Notes: generated by a model from the letters alone, not told the origin. Positions 45,018-56,856 are shown, counted from the first letter of the stretch. The stretch: DNA of 64,000 nt from Desulfovibrionaceae bacterium (GCA_015709205.1 JACCQO010000003.1:62001-126000); one strand, 5' to 3'. Program-made: numbers and translations.

Positions 45018-47132
45018 TCAGCGCACCGGGTTGCGGGCCTGGACCTGGGCCTGGATGGCGGTGATGGCCACGGTGTTGACGATGTCCGTGACCGTGCAGC
45101 CGCGCGAGAGATCGTTGACCGGCTTGTTCAGCCCCTGCAGCACCGGGCCGATGGCCACGGCCCCGGCCGAGCGCTGCACGGCCTTGTAGGTGTTGTTGCC
45201 GGTGTTCAGGTCCGGGAAGATGAACACCGTGGCCCGCCCGGCCACCCGGCTGTCGGGCAGCTTGGTGCGCGCCACCTCGGGGTCGATGGCCGCGTCGTAC
45301 TGGATGGGCCCCTCCAGGAGCAGGTCCGGGGCCAGCTCGTGCGCCAGGCGCGTGGCCTCCACGACCTTGTCCACCTGCGCGCCGTGGCCCGAGGTGCCCG
45401 TGGAATAGGAGAGCATGGCCACGCGCGGCTCGATGCCGAAGACCGCGGCCGTGGCCGCCGAGCTGATGGCGATCTCGGCCAGCTGGCGCGCGTCCGGGTC
45501 CGGGTTCACGGCGCAGTCGCCGTAGACCAGCACGCGGTCCTTCAGGCACATCAGGAAGACCGAGGAGACCACGGACACGCCGGGCCGGGTCTTGATGAAC
45601 TCGAAGGCCGGGCGGATGGTCGCCGCCGTGGTGGAGATCGAGCCCGAGACCATGCCGTCGGCATCGCCCTTGTGGACCATCATGGCCCCGAAGTAGTTGC
45701 GGTCGAGCAGGGCGTCGTGGGCGCGCTCCTCGGTCACGCCCTTGTGTTGGCGCAGCTCGAAGTAGGTCTCCACGTAGTCGCCGAAGCGCGGGTTGCGCTC
45801 GATGGGCTCGACCACGGCGGCCTCCAGGTTCAGGCCCAGCTGCGAGGCGCGCGAGCGCACGTGCGCCGCGTCGCCCAGGAGGACCACGTCGGCGATGCCC
45901 CGGCGCAGGATGATGTCCGCGGCGCGCAGGATGCGCTCGCTGTCGCCCTCGGGCAGCACGATGCGCTTCCTGTCCTGGCGGGCCATCTGGATGAGGCTGT
46001 ACTCGAACATCCGCGGCGTGACCTTGGTGGTCGTGGCGGCCACCAGCTCGCGCCGCAGCTCGTCCTCGTTGACGTACTTCTCGAACACGCCCAGGGCCGA
46101 GGCCAGCTTGTTGTCGTCGTCGGGCTCGATGCGGCCGTAGAGGTCGTGCAGGATGTGCAGGGTCTTGTAGGTGTGCCCGCGCGTGAGCAGCACGGCGATG
46201 GGCACGCCCGGCCAGCCCGCCAGCGCGCGCATCACGCTCTCGTCGGGCTTGATGCCGCCGGTGAGCAGGATGCCCGCGGCGTCCGGGTAGCCGTCGGACA
46301 GCCGCGAGGCCAGGGTGGAGAGGATCACGTCCGCGCGGTCGCCCGGGGTGATCACCAGGCAGCCCTGGCTGAGGTATTCCATGAAGTGCTGGACCTGCAT
46401 GGCCGCCACCAGGAACTCGTCCACCTGGGCCTTGAGCCCCTCGCCGCCCCAGATCACGCGCGCGTCCAGCCAGTTGCGCACGTCGGCCATGGTCGGCCGC
46501 CCCAGGGCGGGCTCCTCGGGCAGGGCGTAGGCCAGGGCGCAGCCGTGCGGGGCCACGCAGCCGCGCAGCCTGTCGGCCAGCCCGTCCAGATGCTGGGGCG
46601 AGACGCGGTTGAGCACCGTGGCCAGCACGCTCACGCCCTTGTCCACGTAGGCCTCCACGGTCAGCTGCGCCGTGCCCAGGACCTGCTCCGCGGGCTTGTT
46701 CTGGGCGTTGATGATGATCATCACCGGCGTGCCCAGGTTGGCGGCGATGTCCGCGTTGATGTCGAACTCGAAGCTCGTCTCCTGGGAGAGGAAGTCCGTG
46801 CCCAGGCAGAGCACGAAGTCGTACTCCTCCTCCAGCCGCTTGTACTTCGCGAGGATGGCGTCCAGGAAATCCGCCTGCCGCCCGGCGTTCATCATCTCCC
46901 GGGCCTCGTTCATGGTGAAGGCGTAGGTGTCCCCCACGGGCATGTCGAGCTTGAAGAAGGAGAGCATCAGCCGCGTGTAGTAGTCCTTGCCGTCGTTGGG
47001 ATCGATGGTCATGACGGGCCGGAAGAAGGCGACCTTCTGCACGTCGCGCAGCAGCAGCTGCATGACGCCCAGGGCCACGGCGGACTTGCCGCTGCGCGTT
47101 TCCGTGGTGGTGATGTACAGACTCTTGGACAT
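45018..47132 (-). CDS. pta: Phosphate acetyltransferase (long, three-domain form)
   Basis: A 704-residue enzyme interconverting acetyl-CoA and acetyl phosphate. The N-terminal DRTGG/BioD-like P-loop domain begins KSLYITTTETRSGKSAVALG, and the middle DRTGG domain includes GDRADVILSTLASRLSDG. The catalytic C-terminal PTA_PTB domain (about 370-700) has RIVLPEGDSERILRAADI, GSISTTAATIRPAFEFIKT and FPDLNTGNNTYKAVQRSAGA. The length equals that of other sulfate-reducer Pta proteins. ATG 47132 starts at the conserved MSKSLYI; in-frame codons further upstream are low complexity. No ackA lies next to it. The upstream region holds TGCAG iterons. Confidence 0.95.
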   Translation of the reverse strand: MSKSLYITTTETRSGKSAVALGVMQLLLRDVQKVAFFRPVMTIDPNDGKDYYTRLMLSFFKLDMPVGDTYAFTMNEAREMMNAGRQADFLDAILAKYKRLEEEYDFVLCLGTDFLSQETSFEFDINADIAANLGTPVMIIINAQNKPAEQVLGTAQLTVEAYVDKGVSVLATVLNRVSPQHLDGLADRLRGCVAPHGCALAYALPEEPALGRPTMADVRNWLDARVIWGGEGLKAQVDEFLVAAMQVQHFMEYLSQGCLVITPGDRADVILSTLASRLSDGYPDAAGILLTGGIKPDESVMRALAGWPGVPIAVLLTRGHTYKTLHILHDLYGRIEPDDDNKLASALGVFEKYVNEDELRRELVAATTTKVTPRMFEYSLIQMARQDRKRIVLPEGDSERILRAADIILRRGIADVVLLGDAAHVRSRASQLGLNLEAAVVEPIERNPRFGDYVETYFELRQHKGVTEERAHDALLDRNYFGAMMVHKGDADGMVSGSISTTAATIRPAFEFIKTRPGVSVVSSVFLMCLKDRVLVYGDCAVNPDPDARQLAEIAISSAATAAVFGIEPRVAMLSYSTGTSGHGAQVDKVVEATRLAHELAPDLLLEGPIQYDAAIDPEVARTKLPDSRVAGRATVFIFPDLNTGNNTYKAVQRSAGAVAIGPVLQGLNKPVNDLSRGCTVTDIVNTVAITAIQAQVQARNPVR

Positions 47133-47295
47133 GGCTGCTCTTTCCGCCGGGGGCGGGTCCGGAAGGGGGGTCGGGGCCGCCGCGCGGCCCCCGGGAAAAG
47201 GCCGCGCGACAGTGGCGCTTCGGGCCCACGGTGCCATGATCGCGGCCCAGCGTCCACATCCGAAAGCCCCCCGCCGACGGCGGAAGCCGCGCTTG

Positions 47296-47332
47296 TGCAG
47301 ATTCTTGCAGGTCGCTGTGCAGGATATTGCAG
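47296..47332. promoter_or_regulatory. Four TGCAG direct repeats at helical spacing
   Basis: TGCAG starts at 47296, 47306, 47318 and 47328 (spacing 10, 12, 10), each preceded by G or T. Such an array suggests cooperative binding of a regulator on one face of the DNA, 164-200 bases before pta. Confidence 0.5.
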
Positions 47333-47385
47333 GAGGAACGCAACAAAAATGTCACAATAGACTGGAACAAAAGAATATCTTATGC

Positions 47386-47400
47386 TGGCACGACAAATGC
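47386..47400 (+). promoter_or_regulatory. Sigma-54-like promoter for the RND efflux genes
   Basis: TGGCACGACAAATGC matches TGGCACG-N4-TTGC with one mismatch and correct GG-GC spacing. It would give a leader of about 180 bases before 47594. Confidence 0.6.
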
Positions 47401-47593
47401 TTGATTGCCGGTGGCGACAAGGGGAACGCGCAGCCCCCCGCCGCCGCCCTTCCGGAACGCCCGAGCGGACCGATCGCGAAATATTCCGCCGCTCAGGCCC
47501 CGGAAATAGTTGCATACCGCAGGGGCAAGCCCTATTCTCCCAATGCGGTCGCCCTCGCGACCGCCAGTACACGACCTCAAGGACGCCGCTTTC

Positions 47594-48859
47594 ATGAGCC
47601 ACGACATCCGGCGCAAATCCTCCTTTCTGGCCCTGGTGCTGAAGATCGGCCTGCCGCTGCTCATCGTGGCGGCCGGAGCCGCTTCGGCGTACAAGCTCTA
47701 CGACACCCGCCCCGTGGCCAAGCGCACCCGGCCGCTGGAGGCCGCGCCCCTGGTGCGGACCATGCGCGCCGAGGCCACGACCATGCCCGTGAGCGTCACG
47801 GCCACGGGCACTGTGCGCGCGGCGCGGGAGATCGCGCTCAAGCCGCGCGTGGCCGGTCGCGTGGAGCAGATGAGTCCCTCCTTCACCCCGGGCGGGGTGC
47901 TCCGGGAAGGCGAGATGCTCCTGCGCCTGGACGAGAGCGACTTCCGCCTGGCCGTGGACGAGAAGAAGGCCGACGTGACCAAGGCCGAGGCCGACCTGGA
48001 GCTGGAGATGGGCCAGCAGTACGTGGCCCGCGAGGAGTGGAAGCACCTGCTCGGCGAAAAGACCCTGAAGACCGCCCTGGCCCTGCGCAAGCCGCAGCTG
48101 GCCCAGGCCCAGGCCGCCCTGGACGCGGCCAAGGCCGCCCAGCAAAAGGCCGAGCTGGACCTCACGCGCACCGTGGTCCGCGCGCCCTTCAACGCCCTGG
48201 TCACGGCGCGCAACGTGGACGTGGGCTCGCAGGTCTCCACCGCCGACACCCTGGCCACCCTGGCGGGCACCGACGAATACTGGATCGAAATCTCCGTGCC
48301 CATGGACCGGCTGCGCTGGATCGACCTGCCCGGCTCGAACGCGGAAAGGGGCAGCCCGGCCACCGTGTCCGTGGCCGCCGGCGAACGCCGGGGCCGCGTG
48401 CTCCGGCTTCTGGGCGAGCTGCAGTCCGACAGCCGCATGGCCCGGGTGCTCGTCTCCGTGCACGACCCCCTGCTGTTGGCGGGCACGGCGGGCCCGGCCG
48501 CGGCGCAGCTCATCCTGGGCGACTACGTGTCCGTGGCCGTGCAGGGCCGCGAGGTGCAGAACGCCGTGCGCCTGCCCCGCTCGGCCCTGCGCGACGACGA
48601 CACCGTCTGGGTGGTGCGCGACGCGGCCCTGTCCATCCGCAAGGTGCACACGGTCTGGAAGGACCGCGACGACGTGTTCGTGGATTCCGGACTCGCGCCG
48701 GGCGAAAACGTGGTCGTCTCCAACCTTTCCTCGCCCATCGAGGGCATGAGCCTGCGCGTGGAGGGGGCTCCCGCCCGGAAGGACGCCCAAAAGACCGCCC
48801 AGGCCAACACCACCGAGCCCTCCGCCTCCCCCACCCCCGTCCGCCCCGCCACGGAGTAG
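47594..48859 (+). CDS. RND efflux periplasmic adaptor (membrane fusion) subunit
   Basis: A 421-residue HlyD/AcrA-type protein. One N-terminal membrane helix (about 14-33, LKIGLPLLIVAAGAASAY) anchors it, with no lipobox. Beta-barrel, lipoyl (RAAREIALKPRVAGRVEQM and VRAPFNALVTARNVDVGSQV halves) and coiled-coil hairpin (about 120-195, rich in Ala/Lys/Glu) domains follow. It links the inner-membrane pump, which starts 3 bases downstream, to an outer-membrane channel that is not encoded here. The C-terminal 35 residues are Ala/Thr/Pro-rich. The ATG at 47594 has AAGGA about 10 bases upstream. Confidence 0.92.
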   Translation: MSHDIRRKSSFLALVLKIGLPLLIVAAGAASAYKLYDTRPVAKRTRPLEAAPLVRTMRAEATTMPVSVTATGTVRAAREIALKPRVAGRVEQMSPSFTPGGVLREGEMLLRLDESDFRLAVDEKKADVTKAEADLELEMGQQYVAREEWKHLLGEKTLKTALALRKPQLAQAQAALDAAKAAQQKAELDLTRTVVRAPFNALVTARNVDVGSQVSTADTLATLAGTDEYWIEISVPMDRLRWIDLPGSNAERGSPATVSVAAGERRGRVLRLLGELQSDSRMARVLVSVHDPLLLAGTAGPAAAQLILGDYVSVAVQGREVQNAVRLPRSALRDDDTVWVVRDAALSIRKVHTVWKDRDDVFVDSGLAPGENVVVSNLSSPIEGMSLRVEGAPARKDAQKTAQANTTEPSASPTPVRPATE

Positions 48860-48862
48860 CCC

Positions 48863-52201
<3,339 letters not shown>

Positions 52202-52231
52202 GGCCCAACGACAACCCGCGAGGAGGAACCC

Positions 52232-52714
52232 GTGACACAGACCTTTTCCGCCCTGGTGGACAACCGGCCCGGCGTGCTCGCCGAAATGGCCGAGACCTTC
52301 CGCCGACTTTCCGTGAACATCAAATCCATCTCCTGCGGCGAAACCGAGGACCCCTCGGTCACGCGCATGGTCATCCGCGCCGACTGCACCTCCGACGAGC
52401 AGGTCCAGGAAATCACCGACGCCATGCACGCCATGGCCGCGGTGCGCGCCCTGGACGACCTCTCGCGCACCGGGTTCGTGGACCGCGAACTGGCCCTGGT
52501 CAAGGTGACCATGGACAAGGACACCACCACCCAGCTCATGCAGGTCTTCGAGGTCTTCCGGGCCAACGTGGTCGGCATGGGCACCGAGTCCATCACCGTG
52601 GAGCTGACCGGCGACGAGGAGCGCGTCACGGCCTTCATCCATATCCTGGCTCAATACGGCATCCGCTCCATGTGCCGTACGGGCGTGATCGCCCTGACCC
52701 GCGGCGATGCTTAG
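52232..52714 (+). CDS. ACT-domain protein, acetolactate synthase small-subunit (IlvH) family
   Basis: A 160-residue protein collinear with IlvH. The N-terminal ACT domain begins TFSALVDNRPGVLAEMAETF with SVTRMVIRAD, and the C-terminal regulatory domain has VDRELALVKVTMD and ends GVIALTRGD as in IlvH. In IlvH these domains bind valine and control the catalytic IlvB subunit. No ilvB is nearby; the next two genes are ptb and buk. I infer either regulation of a distant acetolactate synthase or a branched-chain-sensing role linked to the Ptb-Buk pathway. It starts at GTG after GAGGAGG and overlaps ptb by 8 bases. Confidence 0.87.
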   Translation: MTQTFSALVDNRPGVLAEMAETFRRLSVNIKSISCGETEDPSVTRMVIRADCTSDEQVQEITDAMHAMAAVRALDDLSRTGFVDRELALVKVTMDKDTTTQLMQVFEVFRANVVGMGTESITVELTGDEERVTAFIHILAQYGIRSMCRTGVIALTRGDA

Positions 52715-53825
52715 GGCCACCCCGCTCCGCATCCAATGCCTGGACGACCTGGTGCGCGCCGCGCGCCTGGCCGAGGAACCGCCGCGCATCGCCATCGCCC
52801 GCTGCAAGGACGACTTCGTCCTGGCCTCCGGGGTCCTGGCGCGCGAGCACGCCATCGCCGAGCCCATCTTCATCGGCGACCTCGAAGCCACGCGGCCCAT
52901 CGCCGAGAAACTGGGCATCGACCTGGGCGACTTCACCTGCATCCACGCAGACACGGACGGCGAGGCCGTGGGCACCGCCATCCGGCTCTACAAGGAGGGC
53001 GAGGCCGCGCTGATCATGAAGGGCCTCGTGTCCACGGCGACCCTGCTCAAGGCCATCCTGGACAAGGAACACGGCGTGCCGCCCAAGGGGCTGCTCAGCC
53101 ACGTGGGCGTCTTCTCCCTGCCCAGCCAGAACCGCCTGGTGATCATGACCGACGCGGGCGTGAACATCCGCCCCACCCTGCAGCGCAAGGTGGACATCCT
53201 CAAGAACGCCCTCTACGTGGCCCGCGCCCTGGGCATCGAGCGGCCGCGCGCCGCCCTGCTGGCGGCCACGGAAAAGGTCAACTACCCGGCCATGCCCGCC
53301 ACCCTGGACGCGGACATCATCAGCAAGATGGCCGACCAGGGCGAATTCGGCGACGCCATCGTGCACGGGCCCATGGCCCTGGACATCGCCATCTCGCCCG
53401 AGGCCGCGCGACGCAAGGGCTACGACCACCCCGTGGCCGGCCGCGCCGACGTGCTCGTGGTCCCGGACATCGAGAGCGGCAACGTGCTCTACAAGGCCGT
53501 GAACTCGCTGATGCGCCTGGACATGGCCAGCTCCGTGGTCGGCAGCGACGTGCCCATCGTGGTGCCCTCGCGCGGCGACTCGGAACGCACCCGGGTCTAT
53601 TCCATGGCCCTGGGCGTGTATCTGGCGCGCGTGGCCGAGCGCGGCCCGCTGGAGGCGGCCGGGACCCACGTGCCGCACCACGCCCCGAACGGCTCCCCAG
53701 ACGGCTCCCCGAACGCAGCGCCGGACGCGGGCGCGGGCAAGACCCCGGGATCCGGTGCGAACGGGGGCGCGGGCGGGGGCGCGAACGGGAGCAACGGCGC
53801 GAACGGCACGGGAGTGGACCTGTGA
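52707..53825 (+). CDS. ptb: Phosphate butyryltransferase
   Basis: Enzyme interconverting butyryl-CoA (or a branched-chain acyl-CoA) and the acyl phosphate. The PTA_PTB fold covers about residues 10-310: RIAIARCKDDFVLASGV, ALIMKGLVSTATLLKAIL, VIMTDAGVNIRPTLQRKVD and VPDIESGNVLYKAVNSL, as in Ptb rather than Pta. The typical length is about 300 residues; here it is 372 because of a C-terminal Gly/Asn/Ala/Pro-rich tail of about 50 residues. Its start lies inside the IlvH-like gene and its stop overlaps buk (GTGA), so the three are one translationally coupled operon. Confidence 0.9.
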   Translation: MLRATPLRIQCLDDLVRAARLAEEPPRIAIARCKDDFVLASGVLAREHAIAEPIFIGDLEATRPIAEKLGIDLGDFTCIHADTDGEAVGTAIRLYKEGEAALIMKGLVSTATLLKAILDKEHGVPPKGLLSHVGVFSLPSQNRLVIMTDAGVNIRPTLQRKVDILKNALYVARALGIERPRAALLAATEKVNYPAMPATLDADIISKMADQGEFGDAIVHGPMALDIAISPEAARRKGYDHPVAGRADVLVVPDIESGNVLYKAVNSLMRLDMASSVVGSDVPIVVPSRGDSERTRVYSMALGVYLARVAERGPLEAAGTHVPHHAPNGSPDGSPNAAPDAGAGKTPGSGANGGAGGGANGSNGANGTGVDL

Positions 53826-55114
53826 GCAGGCCCCTGCGCGTGCTGGCCGTAAATCCCGGGTCCACGACCACCAAGGCCGTGCTCTACGAGGACGAACGCG
53901 TGCTGGCCGGGCTGGAGGTGGAGCACCGCGCCGCGGAGCTGGAGGCCTGCGGGCACGCGGTCTACGACCAGCTCGACCTGCGCGAGGCCGCGCTGGTGCG
54001 CGGCTTTGCGGACAAGGGCGTGGACCCGGCCGCGGGCGGCCTCGACGCCGTGGCCGGGCGTGGGGGGCTGCTGCGGCCCATGCCCGGCGGGGTCTACGCC
54101 GTGGGGGAGGCCATGCTCGACGACCTGCGCCACGCGCGCTACGGCGAACACGCCTGCAACCTGGGCGCGGAGCTGGCCGTGCGCCTGGCCGCGCGCTGGG
54201 GCGGGCCCGGCTGCCCGGCCGTGATCACGGACCCCGTGGTCACGGACGAGTTGCTGGACGCCGCGCGCGTCACCGGATTGCCGCCCCTGCGCCGCCGCTC
54301 GCTGTTCCACGCCCTGAGCCAGCGCGGCGCGGCGCGCGAGGCCGCGCGGCGGCTGGGCCTGGCCTACGAGGAGGGCGATTTCCTGGTGCTGCACCTGGGC
54401 GGCGGCGTGTCCGTGGGCGCGCACTGCCGCGGCCGCGTGGCCGACGTGACCAACGCCCTGGACGGCGAGGGCCCCTTCTCGCCCGAGCGTTCGGGCGGGG
54501 TTCCGCTGATGGGGGTGCTGGACCTGCTGGAAAGCGGCGCCACGACCATCCCCGCACTGCGCAGGGCCATCGTGTCCACCTGCGGGCTCAAGGCCCTGCT
54601 GGGCACCAAGGACCTGCGCCGCATCGAGGCCATGGCCGTGGACGGCACGACCGCTGCCGACGGCACGGCCGCTCCGGGCGGTGCGACCGCTGCGGGCGGT
54701 GCGCAGCTCCCTCCCGCCGCGGACGCGCCCACGGCGGAAACGGCCCGCCGGACCCTGGAGGCCATGGCCTACGCCATGGCGCGCACGGCCTACTCGCTGC
54801 TGCCGACCTTCGTCCTGGCCCACGGCCGGGCCGTGCCCCCGCCTGGGGCCGTGCCTCCGACTGAAGCCGCGGGCCTGCCCGACGTCCCGACTCCCGACGC
54901 CCCCCCGGCCCGCAGCACGCCGGTGGACGCGGTGGTGCTCACGGGCGGCATGGCCCGCAGCGCGTGGCTCACGGCCGCGCTGACGCGCTACCTGGAACGG
55001 TTGGGCCCCGTGGTCGTTGTCACGGGCCTGGAAGAGATGCAGACCCTGGCCGACGGCGCGCGGCGCATGCTCCTGGGCCGAACCCGCGCCGAAGAATACC
55101 TGCCCGCGCCGTAG
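53822..55114 (+). CDS. buk: Butyrate kinase
   Basis: ASKHA-fold kinase that makes ATP from acyl phosphate. The GTG start overlaps the ptb stop. LAVNPGSTTTKAVLYEDE is the phosphate-1 motif, VLHLGGGVSVGAHCRGRV phosphate-2, and VVLTGGMARSAWLT the adenosine motif. The protein has 430 residues, about 75 more than usual, because of two low-complexity inserts (about 275-305, TTAADGTAAPGGATAAGG, and about 335-365, PPPGAVPPTEAAGLPDVP). These fall between helices of the second domain and do not touch the nucleotide motifs. Together with Ptb it would yield ATP from butyryl- or isobutyryl-type CoA esters. Confidence 0.9.
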   Translation: MSRPLRVLAVNPGSTTTKAVLYEDERVLAGLEVEHRAAELEACGHAVYDQLDLREAALVRGFADKGVDPAAGGLDAVAGRGGLLRPMPGGVYAVGEAMLDDLRHARYGEHACNLGAELAVRLAARWGGPGCPAVITDPVVTDELLDAARVTGLPPLRRRSLFHALSQRGAAREAARRLGLAYEEGDFLVLHLGGGVSVGAHCRGRVADVTNALDGEGPFSPERSGGVPLMGVLDLLESGATTIPALRRAIVSTCGLKALLGTKDLRRIEAMAVDGTTAADGTAAPGGATAAGGAQLPPAADAPTAETARRTLEAMAYAMARTAYSLLPTFVLAHGRAVPPPGAVPPTEAAGLPDVPTPDAPPARSTPVDAVVLTGGMARSAWLTAALTRYLERLGPVVVVTGLEEMQTLADGARRMLLGRTRAEEYLPAP

Positions 55115-55379
55115 CCCGGCGCGCGGGGCCGCCCCGCTCCTCGGGCTCCCGCCCCCGACATCGAACTCCCGAACATCGAGCCCGGCGGCCGTCGTGCTGC
55201 CCGACGCGAACGGCCGACGCAGCGACGCGCCAACACGCCGAGGACGGCGGCGACAGGGATGGCAACGGGGCGACAGTCCCCAAAGAGGCCCCAAAGGCAG
55301 GCGACGGCGCGGAAACAAGGCGCGGCAGGCGCGGCGTCACGGGGCATGGCCGACGGCGGCGCAGTGCGGAAAGCAGCGT

Positions 55380-55410
55380 GCGCCGTTCCGGCCGGGGGCC
55401 GGAACGGCGC
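55380..55410. repeat. GC hairpin
   Basis: GCGCCGTTCCGGCC and GGCCGGAACGGCGC pair perfectly around GGG, 265 bases after buk, with no T-run. Confidence 0.55.
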
Positions 55411-55569
55411 AACTGCGGCGCATCGGCGTCTTCCCGGAGGGAAGGCCCGTTGGGGGAACGGGCCACGGGAAGCCGCCGACAGGAAACGGAAAAAGCGGGC
55501 GAGGGGTCCCGCCAAATCCGGTTGGGGCGTCGCAGGGCGCTCCGCCCGTCACCGGTTCTCCGTTCCCCT

Positions 55570-55588
55570 CTGCATCGTGACGATGCAG
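55570..55588. repeat. Perfect 19-base palindrome
   Basis: CTGCATCGTGACGATGCAG has 9-base arms around a central G. It is a candidate operator; it lies downstream of both neighbouring genes. Confidence 0.5.
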
Positions 55589-55858
55589 CATTCGCCGGAC
55601 CGGGGAAGTCCAATAGCGAATGTGCATTCATTTATACGCCAATCCAACCCGACTGTCACCCCCCGACGCAGCGACGGCCCCGGAAAACCGGGGGCAATGG
55701 CCGCTCGGCAGTGGGTTGGCCCGCCCCCCCGGCAACAGCCCGGAGAAACGGCCTTTTCGGCGGAAGGCGGAAGGGTCCGGGGACGGCGATCGGGACGGCG
55801 TGGGACGTGGGCGCGGCGCGGGGCGGCCCGGCAGCGCAAAAAAACGCGAGGCGTGCGC

Positions 55859-56434
55859 TCAGGGCGCCACGGAGCGCCAGCAGCGGGCGAAGGCGTCGGG
55901 CAGCCGGGCCTCCTCCAGGGTCAGCTGGCCGCCGACCACGTGCTTGGCCAGCCGCACGGCCGGAGCGAAGAGGTGCGCGCGCAGGGCGTAGTCGGACAGC
56001 TCCGGGGCCAGGGAGCCGTCGGCTCGGCCGCGCCGGAACAGCTCGAAGAGCCCCGTGTAGTAGGCGCGGCCCCGGCCGTAGCTCTCCGGGTCGAAGAACC
56101 TGGTCTCCCGGTGCAGCTCGAAAAGCAGGTACTGCTCGAACTCGCCGACGATGTAGCGCACGAGGTTGTACCAGGTGCGCTCCAGGGCCTCGCGCACGGC
56201 CATGGCCTCCTCCACGCCGTCGAGCATGGCCGCGCTCATGCGCCGCCCAAGCTCCAGGACCAGCCCCTCGAACATCTCGTCCTTGCTGGCGAAATAGACG
56301 TAGATGGTCGCGGGCGAAAGCCCGGCCTCGCGCGCGATGCGCGCGATGGAACTGCCTTCCACGCCGTAGCGGCTGAAGACCTTCACCGCGGCGTCGAACA
56401 GCCGCTCCCGTTTCTTCTCGTCCTTGACGCGCAT
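55859..56434 (-). CDS. TetR/AcrR family transcriptional regulator
   Basis: A 191-residue repressor-type protein. The N-terminal helix-turn-helix reads RLFDAAVKVFSRYGVEGSSI followed by ARIAREAGLSPATIYVYFASKDEM, a textbook TetR DNA-binding domain. The C-terminal ligand domain (about 65-190) is helical and not informative about the inducer. It lies between the RND/ptb-buk region and the lactate operon, with a terminator separating it from dld. It could control the RND pump, as many TetR proteins do, but no shared operator was recognised. Confidence 0.92.
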   Translation of the reverse strand: MRVKDEKKRERLFDAAVKVFSRYGVEGSSIARIAREAGLSPATIYVYFASKDEMFEGLVLELGRRMSAAMLDGVEEAMAVREALERTWYNLVRYIVGEFEQYLLFELHRETRFFDPESYGRGRAYYTGLFELFRRGRADGSLAPELSDYALRAHLFAPAVRLAKHVVGGQLTLEEARLPDAFARCWRSVAP

Positions 56435-56667
56435 TCGGCTGCCTTAAACGAGCCCGTTTCTTCTGACAAGAAAAATCCCGGCCGCAGCTCCCGCTCCCTC
56501 CCGGCGTAAACCGCCGCAGCCGGGTCCGGCGGCCACTCGCGTGCGCCGCCGAACGCCGCAAACGGTGAAGACGACACGGCCTTGGCCCACCGCCAGGTGC
56601 ACGGGCGACGAAGTGCTACGCCGCCTCGGCCGGGCGGCCGGGCGGATGCGCGAATGACGGGCGACGG

Positions 56668-56721
56668 ATGGGCGGATGGCGGATAGACGAATGGGCGGAT
56701 GGCGGATAGACGAATGGGCGG
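56668..56721. repeat. 23-base direct tandem repeat
   Basis: Two identical 23-base copies (56668-56690 and 56691-56713) and 8 bases of a third, each containing GGCGGATGGCGGATAGACGA. Confidence 0.9.
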
Positions 56722-56791
56722 AAAAGGCCCGGAAAGGGGGAAACGGGACGTACACCGGGCCCGCCTCCGGCGGACCGCTGGACGTGCGGAC

Positions 56792-56841
56792 AAAAAAAGG
56801 CCGGCAGGGGAGAGGGCGTCCCGTCCCTCTCCCCTGCCGGC
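56792..56841 (-). terminator. Rho-independent terminator of the lactate operon
   Basis: On the minus strand GCCGGCAGGGGAGAGGG and CCCTCTCCCCTGCCGGC pair perfectly around 8 bases and are followed by CCTTTTTTTG. Confidence 0.93.
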
Positions 56842-56856
56842 GCGGACGGCCTGCTC

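Larger units (their letters stand above)
47133..47593. other. Divergent regulatory region between pta and the RND genes
   Basis: No gene is seen. Bases 47330-47410 are AT-rich relative to the surroundings. It contains four TGCAG iterons (47296-47332), a sigma-54-like element (47386-47400) and a small GCGGTCGC/GCGACCGC hairpin at 47545-47564 in the RND leader. Confidence 0.6.
55115..55858. other. 744-base region between the convergent buk and tetR genes
   Basis: No convincing gene is seen; open frames here lack recognisable motifs. It contains a 14-bp hairpin (55380-55410) and a 19-base palindrome (55570-55588). Bases 55600-55660 are less GC-rich than the rest. Confidence 0.5.
56435..56856. 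other. Intergenic region upstream of tetR
   Basis: No gene is seen. It holds a 23-base tandem repeat (56668-56721) and the dld terminator. The tetR promoter must lie here, but no clear -35/-10 pair was recognised. Confidence 0.5.

Noticed and set aside
55259-56509. A 416-residue plus-strand frame in the gap after buk
   Set aside because: Composition is typical of random GC-rich sequence, it lacks a ribosome site and it overlaps the clear TetR gene on the other strand.
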